Part shown: positions 1 through 8,820 of the stretch, one piece after another | How the letters are laid out: each line of letters starts with the position of its first letter | Position numbering within the stretch: position 1 is the first letter of the stretch | Translations under genes and position numbers: made by a program | The notes under the pieces: model-generated | What the model saw: only the letters and a program-made list of their open reading frames with translations | Database searches by the model: none | What the model was told of the DNA's origin: nothing | From: Phycisphaerae bacterium | Lineage (GTDB): Bacteria > Planctomycetota > Phycisphaerae > Tepidisphaerales > Tepidisphaeraceae | Reading direction: 5' to 3' | Length of the DNA: 64,000 nucleotides | Assembly (NCBI GenBank): GCA_025924315.1 | Contig: JAICIO010000004.1 | Location: 62,001 to 126,000 of the forward strand

Positions 1-2
1 CG

Positions 3-1589
3 ACCACGCTGGTCGAAATTCGCGGATCGCAGATCTTCGTGAATGGCGAGCATTTCCTGATCAAAGGCGCGACAGGTAGCGGGCTAAGCGCGGGTGATGC
101 GATTGCCGTTCATCGCCTCGGCATCAACCTCCTCCGTGGGCAGAAAGCGCTGGAAGATTGCGAGCGCGACGGCTTCATGAGCATCACGTCGCTGAATTTT
201 GGCTCGATCGCGTCACTCGACGCCATGAAAGCGCCCGATAGCGAGTTCGAGCAGACGATCACCAAGTGCCTCGAATGGCTGAAGCAAAACGACAGCGCCG
301 CGATCGCCAGTCCCAACACGCTGATCGTCCAACTCGGCAACGAGCGCAGCAGCGGCGGGGCTCCGCCGGGGCCAGAATCCGATTCACTCCAGCGTCGTCA
401 TGCCGCTCAACTGATCGCGCGGGCGCGGAACCAGATCAAACCGCTGGCGCCCATGCTGCCCGTCGGCTATGCGAACCAGGATCTCACCTTTCTCACACCT
501 GATTGCATGGACGTCTACATGCACAACAGTTTTCTCGCCAAGGATCGCTACAACTATCCGTGGGAAGACTTCATGAAGTGGCAGGGCTGCCTGCCGACGG
601 ACGGCAACGATCATGTTCGCCCGTTTGTGAATTCCGAGTTCGGCGCGAATCGCTATCTTCCCCAGGCGTATCACGGGGGACCGAACAATCCGTTCCTCGA
701 GCGCATCCATGCGTGGAATTTTCCCAATCGCTGGGCCGAGTTCATGGAGCACGGCACGGCCGGCGGATCGATTTACTGCCTCTACGATCTCGATTTGCCG
801 CGCGATCAGGGATGCTCGACCTTCGGGCTCTTCACGTTCGACCGCAAACCCAAGCTCGCCTGCTGGGACGTCAGCCACATGTGGCGCGATTTCGACCTCG
901 CGGTCGAAGGCGACAACCTCGTGCTGACACACAAGCGCGATTACTGGGCGCGCAATATCCGCCTGACGCTTTCACCGGAGAACGGCAAAGTGGTCACGCG
1001 TGAAATCGACGACATCGGCCCGAAGACCGATCGCAGAATCGCGCTGAAGTCGCTTTTTGCAGGGGACGCACCCAAGTCTTTGCGCTGGTCGATCGACTTC
1101 ACAACCCACAGCGGCCTGCCCAACGCCGCCATCGGCGCGTGGCCAACTTCACTCGAGGAAGCGGACTTTCTCAAGAGCCTTCAGGGACGCGACACGTATC
1201 CGCTGCTGAGCGAACTTTTCGACACCGAGGTTCTAACGGCCGATGGCAAACCCGCCCCACGAACCCTCGCGGAGATGACCAACGCCGACGGCATCATTCC
1301 CGTCGCGATGCGCAAACGCAACGGCGTGACGTATCTCCTTCTGATCACCCGCGAGAACGCCGACAAGCACGGCCCGATTCGTCACGGCATCAATCTCGAC
1401 GTCGCGTTTAAGGGTAAGGTGACGAAGGTCGACGACACAACCCGCGCGGATCTGCCGGATACGGTCGAAGCCACATCGATCCAAGACGGGCTGCGTCTCA
1501 CAAATCTCGACGCCGCCAGAATCCCCGGCGCCATCGGCCAACGCTGCCAAACGCCGTTCAAAATGCCGGTCTACAAAATCTCGCCGTGA
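3..1589 (+). CDS. GH2-like glycoside hydrolase (5' truncated by window edge)
   Basis: The frame is open from the first bases, so the true start lies upstream; an internal GTG at 39 is not a credible start because the conserved stretch VEIRGSQIFVNG already precedes it. The reading of a beta-strand with FVNGEHFLIKG leading into a TIM barrel is typical of family 2 beta-galactosidase/glucuronidase-type enzymes. The segment VQLGNERS fits the acid/base strand (NE pair) and FVNSEFGA the nucleophile strand of clan GH-A enzymes. A C-terminal beta-rich part of about 200 residues follows the barrel. No signal sequence can be judged because the N-terminus is missing. Substrate cannot be told. The stop at 1587 is followed after 9 bp by the end of a convergent gene. 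Confidence 0.72.
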   Translation, partial: TTLVEIRGSQIFVNGEHFLIKGATGSGLSAGDAIAVHRLGINLLRGQKALEDCERDGFMSITSLNFGSIASLDAMKAPDSEFEQTITKCLEWLKQNDSAAIASPNTLIVQLGNERSSGGAPPGPESDSLQRRHAAQLIARARNQIKPLAPMLPVGYANQDLTFLTPDCMDVYMHNSFLAKDRYNYPWEDFMKWQGCLPTDGNDHVRPFVNSEFGANRYLPQAYHGGPNNPFLERIHAWNFPNRWAEFMEHGTAGGSIYCLYDLDLPRDQGCSTFGLFTFDRKPKLACWDVSHMWRDFDLAVEGDNLVLTHKRDYWARNIRLTLSPENGKVVTREIDDIGPKTDRRIALKSLFAGDAPKSLRWSIDFTTHSGLPNAAIGAWPTSLEEADFLKSLQGRDTYPLLSELFDTEVLTADGKPAPRTLAEMTNADGIIPVAMRKRNGVTYLLLITRENADKHGPIRHGINLDVAFKGKVTKVDDTTRADLPDTVEATSIQDGLRLTNLDAARIPGAIGQRCQTPFKMPVYKISP

Positions 1590-1598
1590 GTCGAGCCC

Positions 1599-2027
1599 CT
1601 AGACGAGTTCATACCGGACAATGATGCAACTGGTGCTGTCTCCACGTGGCATGAATACTGAAGCAACGATGCCCCATGGATACGTGCCAGGCGCGAGCCC
1701 ACAACGCTCTTGCAGCCACAGGTCATGCGAGGCTTTGCGCGCTCGTTCGTTGCGCTCCGAGAAATCCGTCCAGGATTTGCCGAACCGATCATCGGCGTCT
1801 TCCATGTGGATCATCGAAAGACGCGGGCCGTGAAAGAAAACGGCAACCGAGAAGAGCAAGCCGGCTCGCATCGGTGGCAAGAACCAACTGTGCCAAGGCT
1901 CATTGTCAACGGCGGTGCGGCAATCGCGAAAGATGTCCAGCGACTGAAACTCATCACGCGTCGTGCGCGGCCCAAGTTCAACGGCTGGATGTTCGAAGGA
2001 AACGATGCCGGTCGTGTGATCGATCAT
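1599..2027 (-). CDS. hypothetical protein, 142 aa
   Basis: A 142-residue soluble protein with no signal peptide or membrane segment. It is rich in aromatic and charged residues (HSWFLPPM, FFHGPRLSMIH, SWTDFSERNERARKASHDLWLQERCG) and ends in a beta-like IIVRYELV. I do not recognise the family. It is convergent with the GH2-like gene (9 bp apart) and follows the minus-strand zinc-ribbon membrane protein after about 100 bp, so those two may be co-transcribed. Reality is supported by protein-like composition and by the lack of a competing frame; antisense frames here are low-quality. Confidence 0.55.
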   Translation of the reverse strand: MIDHTTGIVSFEHPAVELGPRTTRDEFQSLDIFRDCRTAVDNEPWHSWFLPPMRAGLLFSVAVFFHGPRLSMIHMEDADDRFGKSWTDFSERNERARKASHDLWLQERCGLAPGTYPWGIVASVFMPRGDSTSCIIVRYELV

Positions 2028-2088
2028 AAGTCACGTGCATGATACGAAGCGACCACCGATCGCTCATCCCGCCGATACGCGTGAGAAA

Positions 2089-2114
2089 TGTGGCACAGCC
2101 GCCCTCGGCTGTGC
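2089..2114. repeat. half copy of a WHSRPRLC-type hairpin (type D)
   Basis: A hairpin with CACAGCC and GGCTGTG arms preceded by TGTGG. The same hairpin with the same flank forms the right half of the full element at 43145-43219. Here the second hairpin is missing. It lies in the junction between two minus-strand hypothetical genes. Confidence 0.5.
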
Positions 2115-2126
2115 TTCGCGCGCACG

Positions 2127-2804
2127 TCAATGGATCGCGTGCTCCGACACCGTCATCAATCCAACCTTGCACCTGCAACACGGCACGCGATCGTCGTCTT
2201 TGACTCGATACGCTTCGATCCAATCGGGGCGATCGCAGCAGGGGCCCGTCGCGCGGAATTCGCCTTTTTCCGAGGGGAGCCGCTGACCGATCACCTTCTC
2301 AGGCGAACATCCGGATGTGGGGAATGCAATCCCGAATCGCCCCGGCGCGTCGGCTCGCGGCAGATTGCGGGCGGCGAGCTCTTCGCTGATCTTTCGATTC
2401 TCTTTCCAAATGATTGCCGGCCATACCAGCAGCGCGATGCCAAACGACGTTGCACCTTCCCACCATCCGAACCACAGGAAGACGGGCACGAAAACAATCG
2501 CCAATCCCCACCCCCATCTCGTTGCGCTTCGAACTGAATGTAGAACCAGCTTTTTCTCGAAATGTTTCTCGATCGTTTCCCCGCCTTTCCCGCAGTTCCG
2601 GCAAACGTAAAACGTTTCGCGAAAGAGTCGCCCGCGTTCGCTCGCCTGGTCAAGTGTGAGGCCCTCCTCCTCACATTCATAACCTTCCGCGGGATGCGGA
2701 AGGCACTTCAACCGCCCGTCGTCCAACTGAAGAGACATCGTGTCGGATAACCAGAACCGCCTCACGCCGCAGTTCGAGCAGGTTCCAATGCAGGATGCGG
2801 ACAT
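2127..2804 (-). CDS. zinc-ribbon-like membrane protein of unknown function
   Basis: A 225-residue protein. Cysteines at residues 5, 9 and 12 (CIGTCSNC), a CRNCG at 68-72 and a CCRC near the C-terminus suggest one or two zinc ribbons. Two hydrophobic segments at roughly residues 97-113 and 119-133 form a helical hairpin in the membrane, placing both Cys-rich parts on the same side, probably cytoplasmic. No enzymatic motif is visible and I do not know the family. The gene is divergent from the GH31 gene, whose start lies 82 bp away, so the shared upstream region probably holds both promoters. Confidence 0.6.
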   Translation of the reverse strand: MSASCIGTCSNCGVRRFWLSDTMSLQLDDGRLKCLPHPAEGYECEEEGLTLDQASERGRLFRETFYVCRNCGKGGETIEKHFEKKLVLHSVRSATRWGWGLAIVFVPVFLWFGWWEGATSFGIALLVWPAIIWKENRKISEELAARNLPRADAPGRFGIAFPTSGCSPEKVIGQRLPSEKGEFRATGPCCDRPDWIEAYRVKDDDRVPCCRCKVGLMTVSEHAIH

Positions 2805-2886
2805 GAGCCAATTCTATCGCGGAGAAGATAGCTCCGCTGACCGATTTGCGGCGCTGGTTGAACTGGGCTATGACCACCGCTCCAAC

Positions 2887-4992
2887 ATGCTCAGATTCCA
2901 ATCGACGATCGGGCTCGTTCTCTCGCTTCTCCTCGCGTGCGGGTCTGCATTCGCGGACGCTCCGAACGCGGAGCTAGTTGCGCCCGGTGTTTGGCGGTTG
3001 CGGTTCGGCAATCCCGAGACGTTGACGCCGGTGCACTTCCGCTCGGCGGAGCCGGCGATCGAGGGAATGAAGTCATTGCCCGTCGTGAACGATCCGCCGA
3101 TTGCGTCGGAAACGATTTCGTTCAGCGTTCGGCCGCGGGGGTGTGCGCTCGAGTTGCCGATGACCAAAGACGAGCGGATCTATGGCCTGGGCCTGAATAC
3201 GACGCTCTTCGAAATGTCCGGCAAGCGGGCGTTCATTGTTCCCAGTGATCATCCCGAGAACGAAACCAATGAATCGCACGCGCCGGCGCCGTTCTATGTT
3301 TCGAGCAATGGTTTTGGTGTCTTCGTCGATACCGCGAGATTCGCTTCCTTTTATGCGGGGAATGTTGATCCGGTGACCCAACAACATCAGCGCACGATGC
3401 TCGTCGACGTGCCGAGTGCGCAGGGCGTCGATGTGTATCTCTTCGCCGGTCCGACGATGATGGATGTCGTCCGCCGATACAACTTGTTTTCCGGTGGCGG
3501 ATGTGTCCCGCCGATGTGGGGGTTGGGAATCGCCTATCGAGGTCTCGCCAAGTTCAGCGCCGACGATTCGCTGAAACTCGCGAAATCCTTTCGCGATGAC
3601 CACATCCCTTGCGACATCTGGGGCCTCGAACCCGGCTGGCAGACGAAGTCGTACTCGTGCTCGTTCGTCTGGAACACCGCGAACTTTCCCGACCCGGATA
3701 ACTTCGTTCACCAGATGTCGACGATGGGATATCGGCTCAACCTCTGGGAGCATTGCTTCACGAGTCCCGCGTCTCCGATTCATGATGCGCTCGCGCCTTA
3801 CAGCGGAAACTTTCGCGTGTGGGGCGGGCTCGTGCCGGATTTTGCCTCGCCACAAGCGCGGAAGATTTTCATCGACCATCACGAGAAGGAAGTTTTCTCC
3901 AAAGGCGTTTCCGGCGTGAAGCTGGACGAATGCGACTATCAACCGTTCCGGTCGACCGGCGTCTGGTCGTTTCCCGAGGCCAGCGCATTTCCATCCGGAA
4001 TGGATGGTGAGCAGATGCATTCGATGATCGGCGTGCTGTATCAGCAGACGATGAAGGTGCCATTCGATCGCCGCAACCAGCGGACGTGGGGACTCGTCCG
4101 CAATTCGCATGCGCTCGCCGCGCCGCTTCCGTACACGGTGTATAGCGACTCGTATGATCTGCACTGCTACGTCCGCGGGGTCGCAAAGTCAGGGTTTGGT
4201 GGATTGCTCTGGACGCCGGAAGTGCGGAATGCCGATTCGGTCGAAGAGTTTTATCGCCGCACGCAAGTCGTCATCTTCACGCCATTCGCCTTGATCAACA
4301 GCTGGTTCCTGAAACTTCCGCCATGGCTACAGGTCGATCGCGCGAAGAACAATGCCGGCGAGGTGATGGCGAATCACGCCGAAGTGACGGCCGCGACGAA
4401 GAAACTGTTTGATCTGCGAATGAGCCTCGTCCCATATCTCTACGCCGCCTTCAACGAATATCACCTGCACGGCACGCCGCCGAATCGCGCGCTGGTGATG
4501 GATTGGCCGGACGATCCGAAGGTCGCGACGATCGACGACCAGTTCATGTGCGGCCCGTCGATCATGGTCGCGCCGCTGTTCCCCGGCCAAACCCATCGAA
4601 CGGTCTATCTCCCCAAAGGCACGTGGTACGACTTCTGGACCAAGGAGAAATACGACGGCGGCCAGACGATCGACATCAGTAAGCCCCCCGAGATCGGCCC
4701 CGTCTTCGTCAAAGGCGACACGCTGCTCCCGCTCGCCGCGCCGACCGAGCACTTCGATGACGACATCTGCTACGACATCACCGTGAACGTCTACGGCGAT
4801 CATCCCGCCGCGACCACGCTCTTCGAAGACGACGGAGTGAGCAATGATTTCGAGCAGGGGAAACAGAATCGAATTGATTTGAGTTGGTCGGATGGAAAAG
4901 GAACCGCCGTGAAAAACGGCGCCTATGCCGGACCAAAGCGTTTCAAAATCGTCGGATGGACGAAAGCGCGAGCAAAAGCCAATCAATCCTGA
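2887..4992 (+). CDS. secreted GH31 family glycosidase (alpha-glucosidase/alpha-xylosidase-like)
   Basis: Clan GH-D TIM-barrel hydrolase of about 701 residues. I place the start at ATG 2887 because it begins a clear signal peptide (hydrophobic core TIGLVLSLLLACGSAFA, cleavage after AFA); the frame stays open upstream to 2740 but that stretch runs against the divergent gene. An N-terminal beta domain leads to the barrel with WGLEPGWQ and NLWEHCF; the nucleophile motif GVKLDECD puts the catalytic Asp at about residue 347. A C-terminal beta region (GTWYDFWT, LPLAAPTEHFDDD) closes the enzyme as in other GH31 members. It should act in the periplasm or outside on alpha-linked oligosaccharides. Together with the upstream GH2-like gene it suggests a polysaccharide-degrading neighbourhood. 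The last 10 bp overlap the end of the convergent patatin gene. Confidence 0.85.
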   Translation: MLRFQSTIGLVLSLLLACGSAFADAPNAELVAPGVWRLRFGNPETLTPVHFRSAEPAIEGMKSLPVVNDPPIASETISFSVRPRGCALELPMTKDERIYGLGLNTTLFEMSGKRAFIVPSDHPENETNESHAPAPFYVSSNGFGVFVDTARFASFYAGNVDPVTQQHQRTMLVDVPSAQGVDVYLFAGPTMMDVVRRYNLFSGGGCVPPMWGLGIAYRGLAKFSADDSLKLAKSFRDDHIPCDIWGLEPGWQTKSYSCSFVWNTANFPDPDNFVHQMSTMGYRLNLWEHCFTSPASPIHDALAPYSGNFRVWGGLVPDFASPQARKIFIDHHEKEVFSKGVSGVKLDECDYQPFRSTGVWSFPEASAFPSGMDGEQMHSMIGVLYQQTMKVPFDRRNQRTWGLVRNSHALAAPLPYTVYSDSYDLHCYVRGVAKSGFGGLLWTPEVRNADSVEEFYRRTQVVIFTPFALINSWFLKLPPWLQVDRAKNNAGEVMANHAEVTAATKKLFDLRMSLVPYLYAAFNEYHLHGTPPNRALVMDWPDDPKVATIDDQFMCGPSIMVAPLFPGQTHRTVYLPKGTWYDFWTKEKYDGGQTIDISKPPEIGPVFVKGDTLLPLAAPTEHFDDDICYDITVNVYGDHPAATTLFEDDGVSNDFEQGKQNRIDLSWSDGKGTAVKNGAYAGPKRFKIVGWTKARAKANQS

Positions 4993-6176
4993 TAATGATC
5001 GAGCCAGTTGGGATCGCTCATCTGCGAGGCAATGGTGTCGGTGTTGCCGCTGCGCGTCACCAGCAGTTCCTTTTTCGTCTGCGGATCGATGAGGTCTCTC
5101 GTAAAAGGCGGATACCCGGTCTCTTGATCCAGATAAGCGACGAATCCGGCGCCGATGGCTCGCATCACATCAAAATGCTTTACGTCGTCCAGTTCGATCG
5201 CGGCCAGCTCCGGGTCCGTGAGTTGATGGATCGACTGTGCCGGCGTGTTGTCGTCATGCTGAAGCGGCTGATCGGGCAGCTTGTTGATCGCGGTGTGATC
5301 GAGCGAAATCTGGAAGCGACGATAATCGATGCCCGCACATGCACCTGAACGCAAAAAATAGCTTTGCATGTCCGAGGCATCCGCGCCCGCTTCGCTCATG
5401 ATCCACTGAAGCCAGAACATTGCGTCCGGGCCTGGTGGATCGGGAACTTCGTCCGCCGCGATCAATTGCTGTCGATAGCCTGTGCCGAAACTGACGACGA
5501 CCAATTGTTCGGCCGCGTACTTTCCGGGAGGGCCGTAACGTACCGCCTCAGTGATGGCGGCAAGGGAGGGATTGTTGTAGGTGGTGACTCCGCCATCGAC
5601 GAGTCGCTCAAGCGGCGTAAAGTAGGTCGGCGCCGACATGGTCGCTTCCATCGCAGCGCGAAGAAGTACGTCTTTGTATCGATCGGTCGACGTGCCGGCG
5701 TTATCACGCTTGCAGGCGAAATACGTCTCTTCTCCTTCGGCCACGTCGTTAGCGGTGATCAAGAGATCGATGTCATTCTGCGTGCAGACGTCCAGCAATG
5801 TCACATTGCTCAGTTCACTGCGAAGGATGTCGCGATAATTCTTTTTCGTGTACTCGGGTGGGTTGATAAAGCGATTGCCCAGCAGCCTCTCCGTGAAGAC
5901 CAGCTTCACGAACTTCGAGTAGAGGGATTCAATTTCAAGGGCTGTTTTCCCCGCGGCGATCAGCCCGGCGATAATTCCACCCGTGCTCGTCCCTGCGACC
6001 ATGTCGAATATCTCATGACATGGCTTCTGCGCGATCTCTTCCAGCCGCTTCAGAAGCTGGATCGTCATGATCCCGCGAATCCCGCCGCCGTCGAGGCAGA
6101 GAATCGCGCGTTTTGAAGCAGGAATCGCAAGAGCCTTCCGCCACGAACCGCTTGGTCTTCCGCCCCTTTTTGCCAT
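4983..6176 (-). CDS. patatin-like phospholipase
   Basis: 397-residue lipid acyl hydrolase. The oxyanion loop GGGIRG (about 30-35), the nucleophile elbow GTSTG with Ser64, and the DGGV motif with Asp194 complete the Ser-Asp dyad of the patatin fold. No signal peptide: a short basic N-terminus leads straight into the first beta strand (AILCLDGGG), so the enzyme is cytoplasmic. The C-terminal 150 residues (from about FWLQWIMSEAG) are outside the core. Related proteins serve as phospholipase effectors in nucleotide-signalling defence systems, but no cyclase or other partner gene lies beside it, so a housekeeping or stand-alone role is equally possible. Start ATG at 6176 is the only one ahead of the motif. 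Its 3' end overlaps the GH31 gene by 10 bp. Confidence 0.85.
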   Translation of the reverse strand: MAKRGGRPSGSWRKALAIPASKRAILCLDGGGIRGIMTIQLLKRLEEIAQKPCHEIFDMVAGTSTGGIIAGLIAAGKTALEIESLYSKFVKLVFTERLLGNRFINPPEYTKKNYRDILRSELSNVTLLDVCTQNDIDLLITANDVAEGEETYFACKRDNAGTSTDRYKDVLLRAAMEATMSAPTYFTPLERLVDGGVTTYNNPSLAAITEAVRYGPPGKYAAEQLVVVSFGTGYRQQLIAADEVPDPPGPDAMFWLQWIMSEAGADASDMQSYFLRSGACAGIDYRRFQISLDHTAINKLPDQPLQHDDNTPAQSIHQLTDPELAAIELDDVKHFDVMRAIGAGFVAYLDQETGYPPFTRDLIDPQTKKELLVTRSGNTDTIASQMSDPNWLDHYQD

Positions 6177-6264
6177 GAATGCTCCGTGCTGTTAAACAGG
6201 TTAGCTCGTCACCAGGGCGGACACCATTTCGGTCTATTTTTTCAACACGGCAAAGGGCTGGCGC

Positions 6265-6292
6265 AAAAAAACAACCCGTCTTGCGACGGGTT
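6265..6292 (-). terminator. rho-independent terminator of tRNA-Leu
   Basis: On the minus strand an 8-bp perfect stem (AACCCGTC paired with GACGGGTT, 4-nt loop) is followed by GTTTTTTT. It begins 4 nt after the 3' end of the tRNA gene, as expected for a tRNA terminator. Confidence 0.8.
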
Positions 6293-6295
6293 CGA

Positions 6296-6377
6296 TGCCC
6301 AGGACAGGACTTGAACCTGCACGAGTTGCCTCGCTACCACCTCAAAGTAGTGCGTCTGCCAATTCCGCCACCTGGGC
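6296..6377 (-). tRNA. tRNA-Leu (anticodon GAG)
   Basis: On the minus strand a complete class II tRNA can be folded: acceptor stem GCCCAGG/CCTGGGC with discriminator A, a D-arm, anticodon stem CTACT/GGTAG with loop TTGAGGT giving anticodon GAG (plus-strand positions 6341-6343), a long variable arm, and a T-arm with GGTTCAAGTCC. The long variable arm and the A discriminator agree with leucine identity. CCA is not encoded. A terminator hairpin follows at once. The gene reads codons CTC/CTT. Confidence 0.93.
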
Positions 6378-6405
6378 GAGGGTGGGGGAATTATACGCCG
6401 TTCAT

Positions 6406-7407
6406 TTAGCGTGTCGAGTGTTGGGATTGATACCAGTCGAGCGTCGCCTGCAGGCCGGGTTCGAAGGCGGCGATTGCATCGTAATTCAGCACACGTTTTG
6501 ATCGAGAAAGATCGGCGAGGCTGTGCATCACGTCACCCGGGCGCGGGGGGGTGTATTGCGGTTTGAGGTCGGGGCGATTCAGAACCTTCGCCATAGCGGT
6601 GGCGAGTTCTGTGATCGTGAGACTCCGCGCGGTGGCGATGTTGAAGACTTCGCCGTTCAGGCGCTCGGGATGACGTGCGGCCAGCAGGTTTGCGTGGACG
6701 GCGTTGTGGACGAAGGTGAAATCGCGGGTGGCGGTGCCGTCGCCGGTGATTGTGGGGTTTTTGCCGGAGAGGAGCATCCGCGCGAAAGCGGCGATCACGC
6801 CGGCGTACGCGCTGTTCGCATTTTGCCGCGGGCCGAAGATGTTGAAGTAGCGAAGCGAGACCGCGTCGGGCTCGTAGCTGTTGGCATAGGCGCGGACGTA
6901 ATGCTCGCCGGCGAGTTTGGTCGCGGCGTAGGGACTCTTGGGCATCGGCGTCATCGGTTCGACCTTCGGAAGTTCCAGGCTATCGCCGTAGGCGCTCGAC
7001 GACGCGGAGAACATCGTGCGTTTCACCTTCGCATCGCGGGCGGCGCTGAGAACATTCACCGTGCCGGTCGTGTTCACATCGTGATAGAGCCGCGGGTGCT
7101 CGACGCTCGCGGGGACGGAAACCATCGCGGCGAGGTGGAAGACGTAATCGGCGCCCTGCGTCGCGCGCGCGAGCGCTTGCTCGTCGAGGATCGAGGCCTT
7201 GATGAGGTTGATGTTCTTCAGGTGCGCGATGTTCGAGCCATCGCTGCCGCTGAGGTCGTCGACGACGGTGATCTTCGCGCCGAGCGCGCTGAGCGCATCG
7301 CACACGTGCGAGCCGATGAAGCCGGCTCCGCCAGTGACGACGACTTTGCGGTTCTGAAAAAAATCGCCGTGCAAGGCGCGCCAGTCTGTTTCGAATCGCG
7401 AGGACAT
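6406..7407 (-). CDS. NAD-dependent epimerase/dehydratase (extended SDR, UDP-sugar epimerase type)
   Basis: Extended short-chain dehydrogenase of about 333 residues. Residues 25-32 hold the nucleotide-binding TGGAGFIG; the acidic strand VVDDLSGSD follows; the catalytic Ser-Tyr-Lys set is visible as SSSAYG and YAATK. The C-terminal part (SLRYFNIFGPRQ, GDGTATRDFTFVHNAV) matches UDP-glucose/UDP-glucuronate 4-epimerase-like enzymes. I prefer the start at 7407 (MSSRFETD) over the ATG at 7446, which adds 13 low-complexity residues. It sits at the 3' side of a GT4 gene on the same strand, separated by palindrome A1, and probably supplies a nucleotide sugar for the surface glycan made by the neighbouring transferases. 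The exact sugar cannot be inferred. Confidence 0.85.
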   Translation of the reverse strand: MSSRFETDWRALHGDFFQNRKVVVTGGAGFIGSHVCDALSALGAKITVVDDLSGSDGSNIAHLKNINLIKASILDEQALARATQGADYVFHLAAMVSVPASVEHPRLYHDVNTTGTVNVLSAARDAKVKRTMFSASSSAYGDSLELPKVEPMTPMPKSPYAATKLAGEHYVRAYANSYEPDAVSLRYFNIFGPRQNANSAYAGVIAAFARMLLSGKNPTITGDGTATRDFTFVHNAVHANLLAARHPERLNGEVFNIATARSLTITELATAMAKVLNRPDLKPQYTPPRPGDVMHSLADLSRSKRVLNYDAIAAFEPGLQATLDWYQSQHSTR

Positions 7408-7470
7408 TGTGAGCAATAGTAAGCGATGAAGTGGGGGGAACGCCAAGATTGCAGTGCTAGTGGTCGCTTT

Positions 7471-7546
7471 GTAGGGTCCGCTTCAGCGGACCGGTTATTC
7501 GCTTTTTTAACCGAATAAATAACCGGTCCGCTGAAGCGGACCCTAC
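7471..7546. repeat. palindromic element A1 (double hairpin, CCGC subtype)
   Basis: A 76-bp inverted repeat opening with GTAGGGTCCGCTTCAGCG and closing with its complement; each arm also folds on itself (GGTCCGC/GCGGACC around a TTCA-like loop). Its right edge CCCTAC supplies the TAG stop of the minus-strand glycosyltransferase ending at 7543. One of seven copies in the window. Confidence 0.9.
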
Positions 7547-8646
7547 GGGAGTAGCGGACGATACTGCTGCGCCATCCTCTGAAGCGTGAAATCATTCGCC
7601 CGTTGGCGCGCAGCAGCGGCGTACTGCTCGCGCACGCCGGGTTGTGTGATCTTGATCATCGCATTCGCGAGGGCCGCGGCGTTTTCGGTGGGAACGAGCA
7701 GACCGTATTTCGAGCCATCGAGTATTTCCGATGGGCCTGAAGCGCAGTCGGTCGCGATGCACGGGACGGCGAGGTTCATTGCTTCGATCAGCACGAGCCC
7801 AAAGCCTTCCCAGAGCGATGCAAGGACGAGGGCGGTGGCGTGTTGGATGTACGGAAATGGGTTGTCGCGATGCCCGAGGAAGTGGACGGCGTCGGCGACG
7901 CTGGATTCGCGAACTTGATCTTCGAGAACGGCGCGGTCTTCGCCGTCGCCGATGATGACGAGGTGTTCGCGTGCGCCGCGTTGTCGGGCTGCAGCGAAGG
8001 CGTCGAGCATGAGGGGATAGTTTTTCTGGCGTGAGAGGCGTCCGACGGCGACGAAGTATTTTTCCGCGGGCAGATCGACTTTTTCAGCAGCGAGCTGGCG
8101 AATGCGATCGCCATCGACGCCGTGGGCGATCGCGCGGACGTTCCTTAAGCCGAAGTTTTCTCGCAGGTCCGAAGCCGCCCGCTCGGTCGGGACGACGACG
8201 GTTCGATCGCGGTATTGCCGCCGCATCAGAAAGCCAATGATCGAGCTGTGCGGCGAGTGCTTCATGCGCTCGCTGACGTGAAAGTGTTCTGTGAGCACAA
8301 TCGGCCGGTCGCGCACGACGGAAGTGAGCATCAGATTCGCGTAGGTTCCCACGCCGACGATTGCGTCGCTGTGGCTCTGGTCGATCTTGTGACGAAGCAG
8401 CCGCCGCTGCTGGATCGGCTCAAAAAACCGGCGAAAGTCGGTGTGCACTTCGCTCCCGATGATGTCGATCCGCTTGAACCGCGCGCGATCTTCATCGAGC
8501 AATCCGTTCTCGCGCCAGACGAGAAGCGACACCGCGAATTCGTCCGGGAATGTTTGATGCAGTGCGTCCGCGAGCAACCGGCAATACACGCCCGCGCCGC
8601 CGCGGAGGTCGATAATGACGAGAAGGATGTGCTGGAGGCCCGGCAT
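7543..8646 (-). CDS. glycosyltransferase family 4
   Basis: GT-B fold glycosyltransferase of 367 residues. The N-terminal Rossmann half starts ILLVIIDLRGGAG, the GT4 core has FVAVGRLSRQKNYPLMLDAF, and the donor-binding helix contains EGFGLVLIEAMN (E-x7-E) followed by CASGPSEIL. It should transfer a sugar from a nucleotide donor onto a lipid-linked or surface glycan at the cytoplasmic membrane face. Its neighbours (SDR epimerase downstream, GT2 plus acyltransferase divergent, another GT4 at 10384) form a glycan-assembly group. The stop codon is the TAG inside palindrome A1, so the last residues (QYRPLLP) abut the repeat. The start region abuts palindrome 8669-8749. Confidence 0.87.
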   Translation of the reverse strand: MPGLQHILLVIIDLRGGAGVYCRLLADALHQTFPDEFAVSLLVWRENGLLDEDRARFKRIDIIGSEVHTDFRRFFEPIQQRRLLRHKIDQSHSDAIVGVGTYANLMLTSVVRDRPIVLTEHFHVSERMKHSPHSSIIGFLMRRQYRDRTVVVPTERAASDLRENFGLRNVRAIAHGVDGDRIRQLAAEKVDLPAEKYFVAVGRLSRQKNYPLMLDAFAAARQRGAREHLVIIGDGEDRAVLEDQVRESSVADAVHFLGHRDNPFPYIQHATALVLASLWEGFGLVLIEAMNLAVPCIATDCASGPSEILDGSKYGLLVPTENAAALANAMIKITQPGVREQYAAAARQRANDFTLQRMAQQYRPLLP

Positions 8647-8668
8647 GTTGCGCGGGCATCATACCGTC

Positions 8669-8749
8669 CATTTAGCCGCGGGGCTTGCCCCGCGCGGAAG
8701 CCGCGGAGCGAAGTTGCGTTTCGCACGGGGCAAGCCCCGTCGCTAAATG
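8669..8749. repeat. palindrome, type D (GGGGCTTGCCCC arms)
   Basis: Outer arms CATTTAGC and GCTAAATG enclose two inner hairpins, each built on CGGGGCTTGCCCCG. The element lies between the divergent GT4 (minus) and GT2 (plus) genes, an exception to the usual 3'-end location. Confidence 0.75.
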
Positions 8750-8820
8750 AATGCGCGCCGACGTCCGGATATACTTAAGTCGCGGGGGCTTCGGGTCGAT
8801 GAGTTGAATTGAGGAATCGC

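Noticed and set aside
4983-6176. Patatin gene as the effector of an anti-phage signalling system
   Set aside because: No nucleotide cyclase, ancillary or sensor gene stands next to it; neighbours are GH31 and a tRNA, so a defence role is unsupported.
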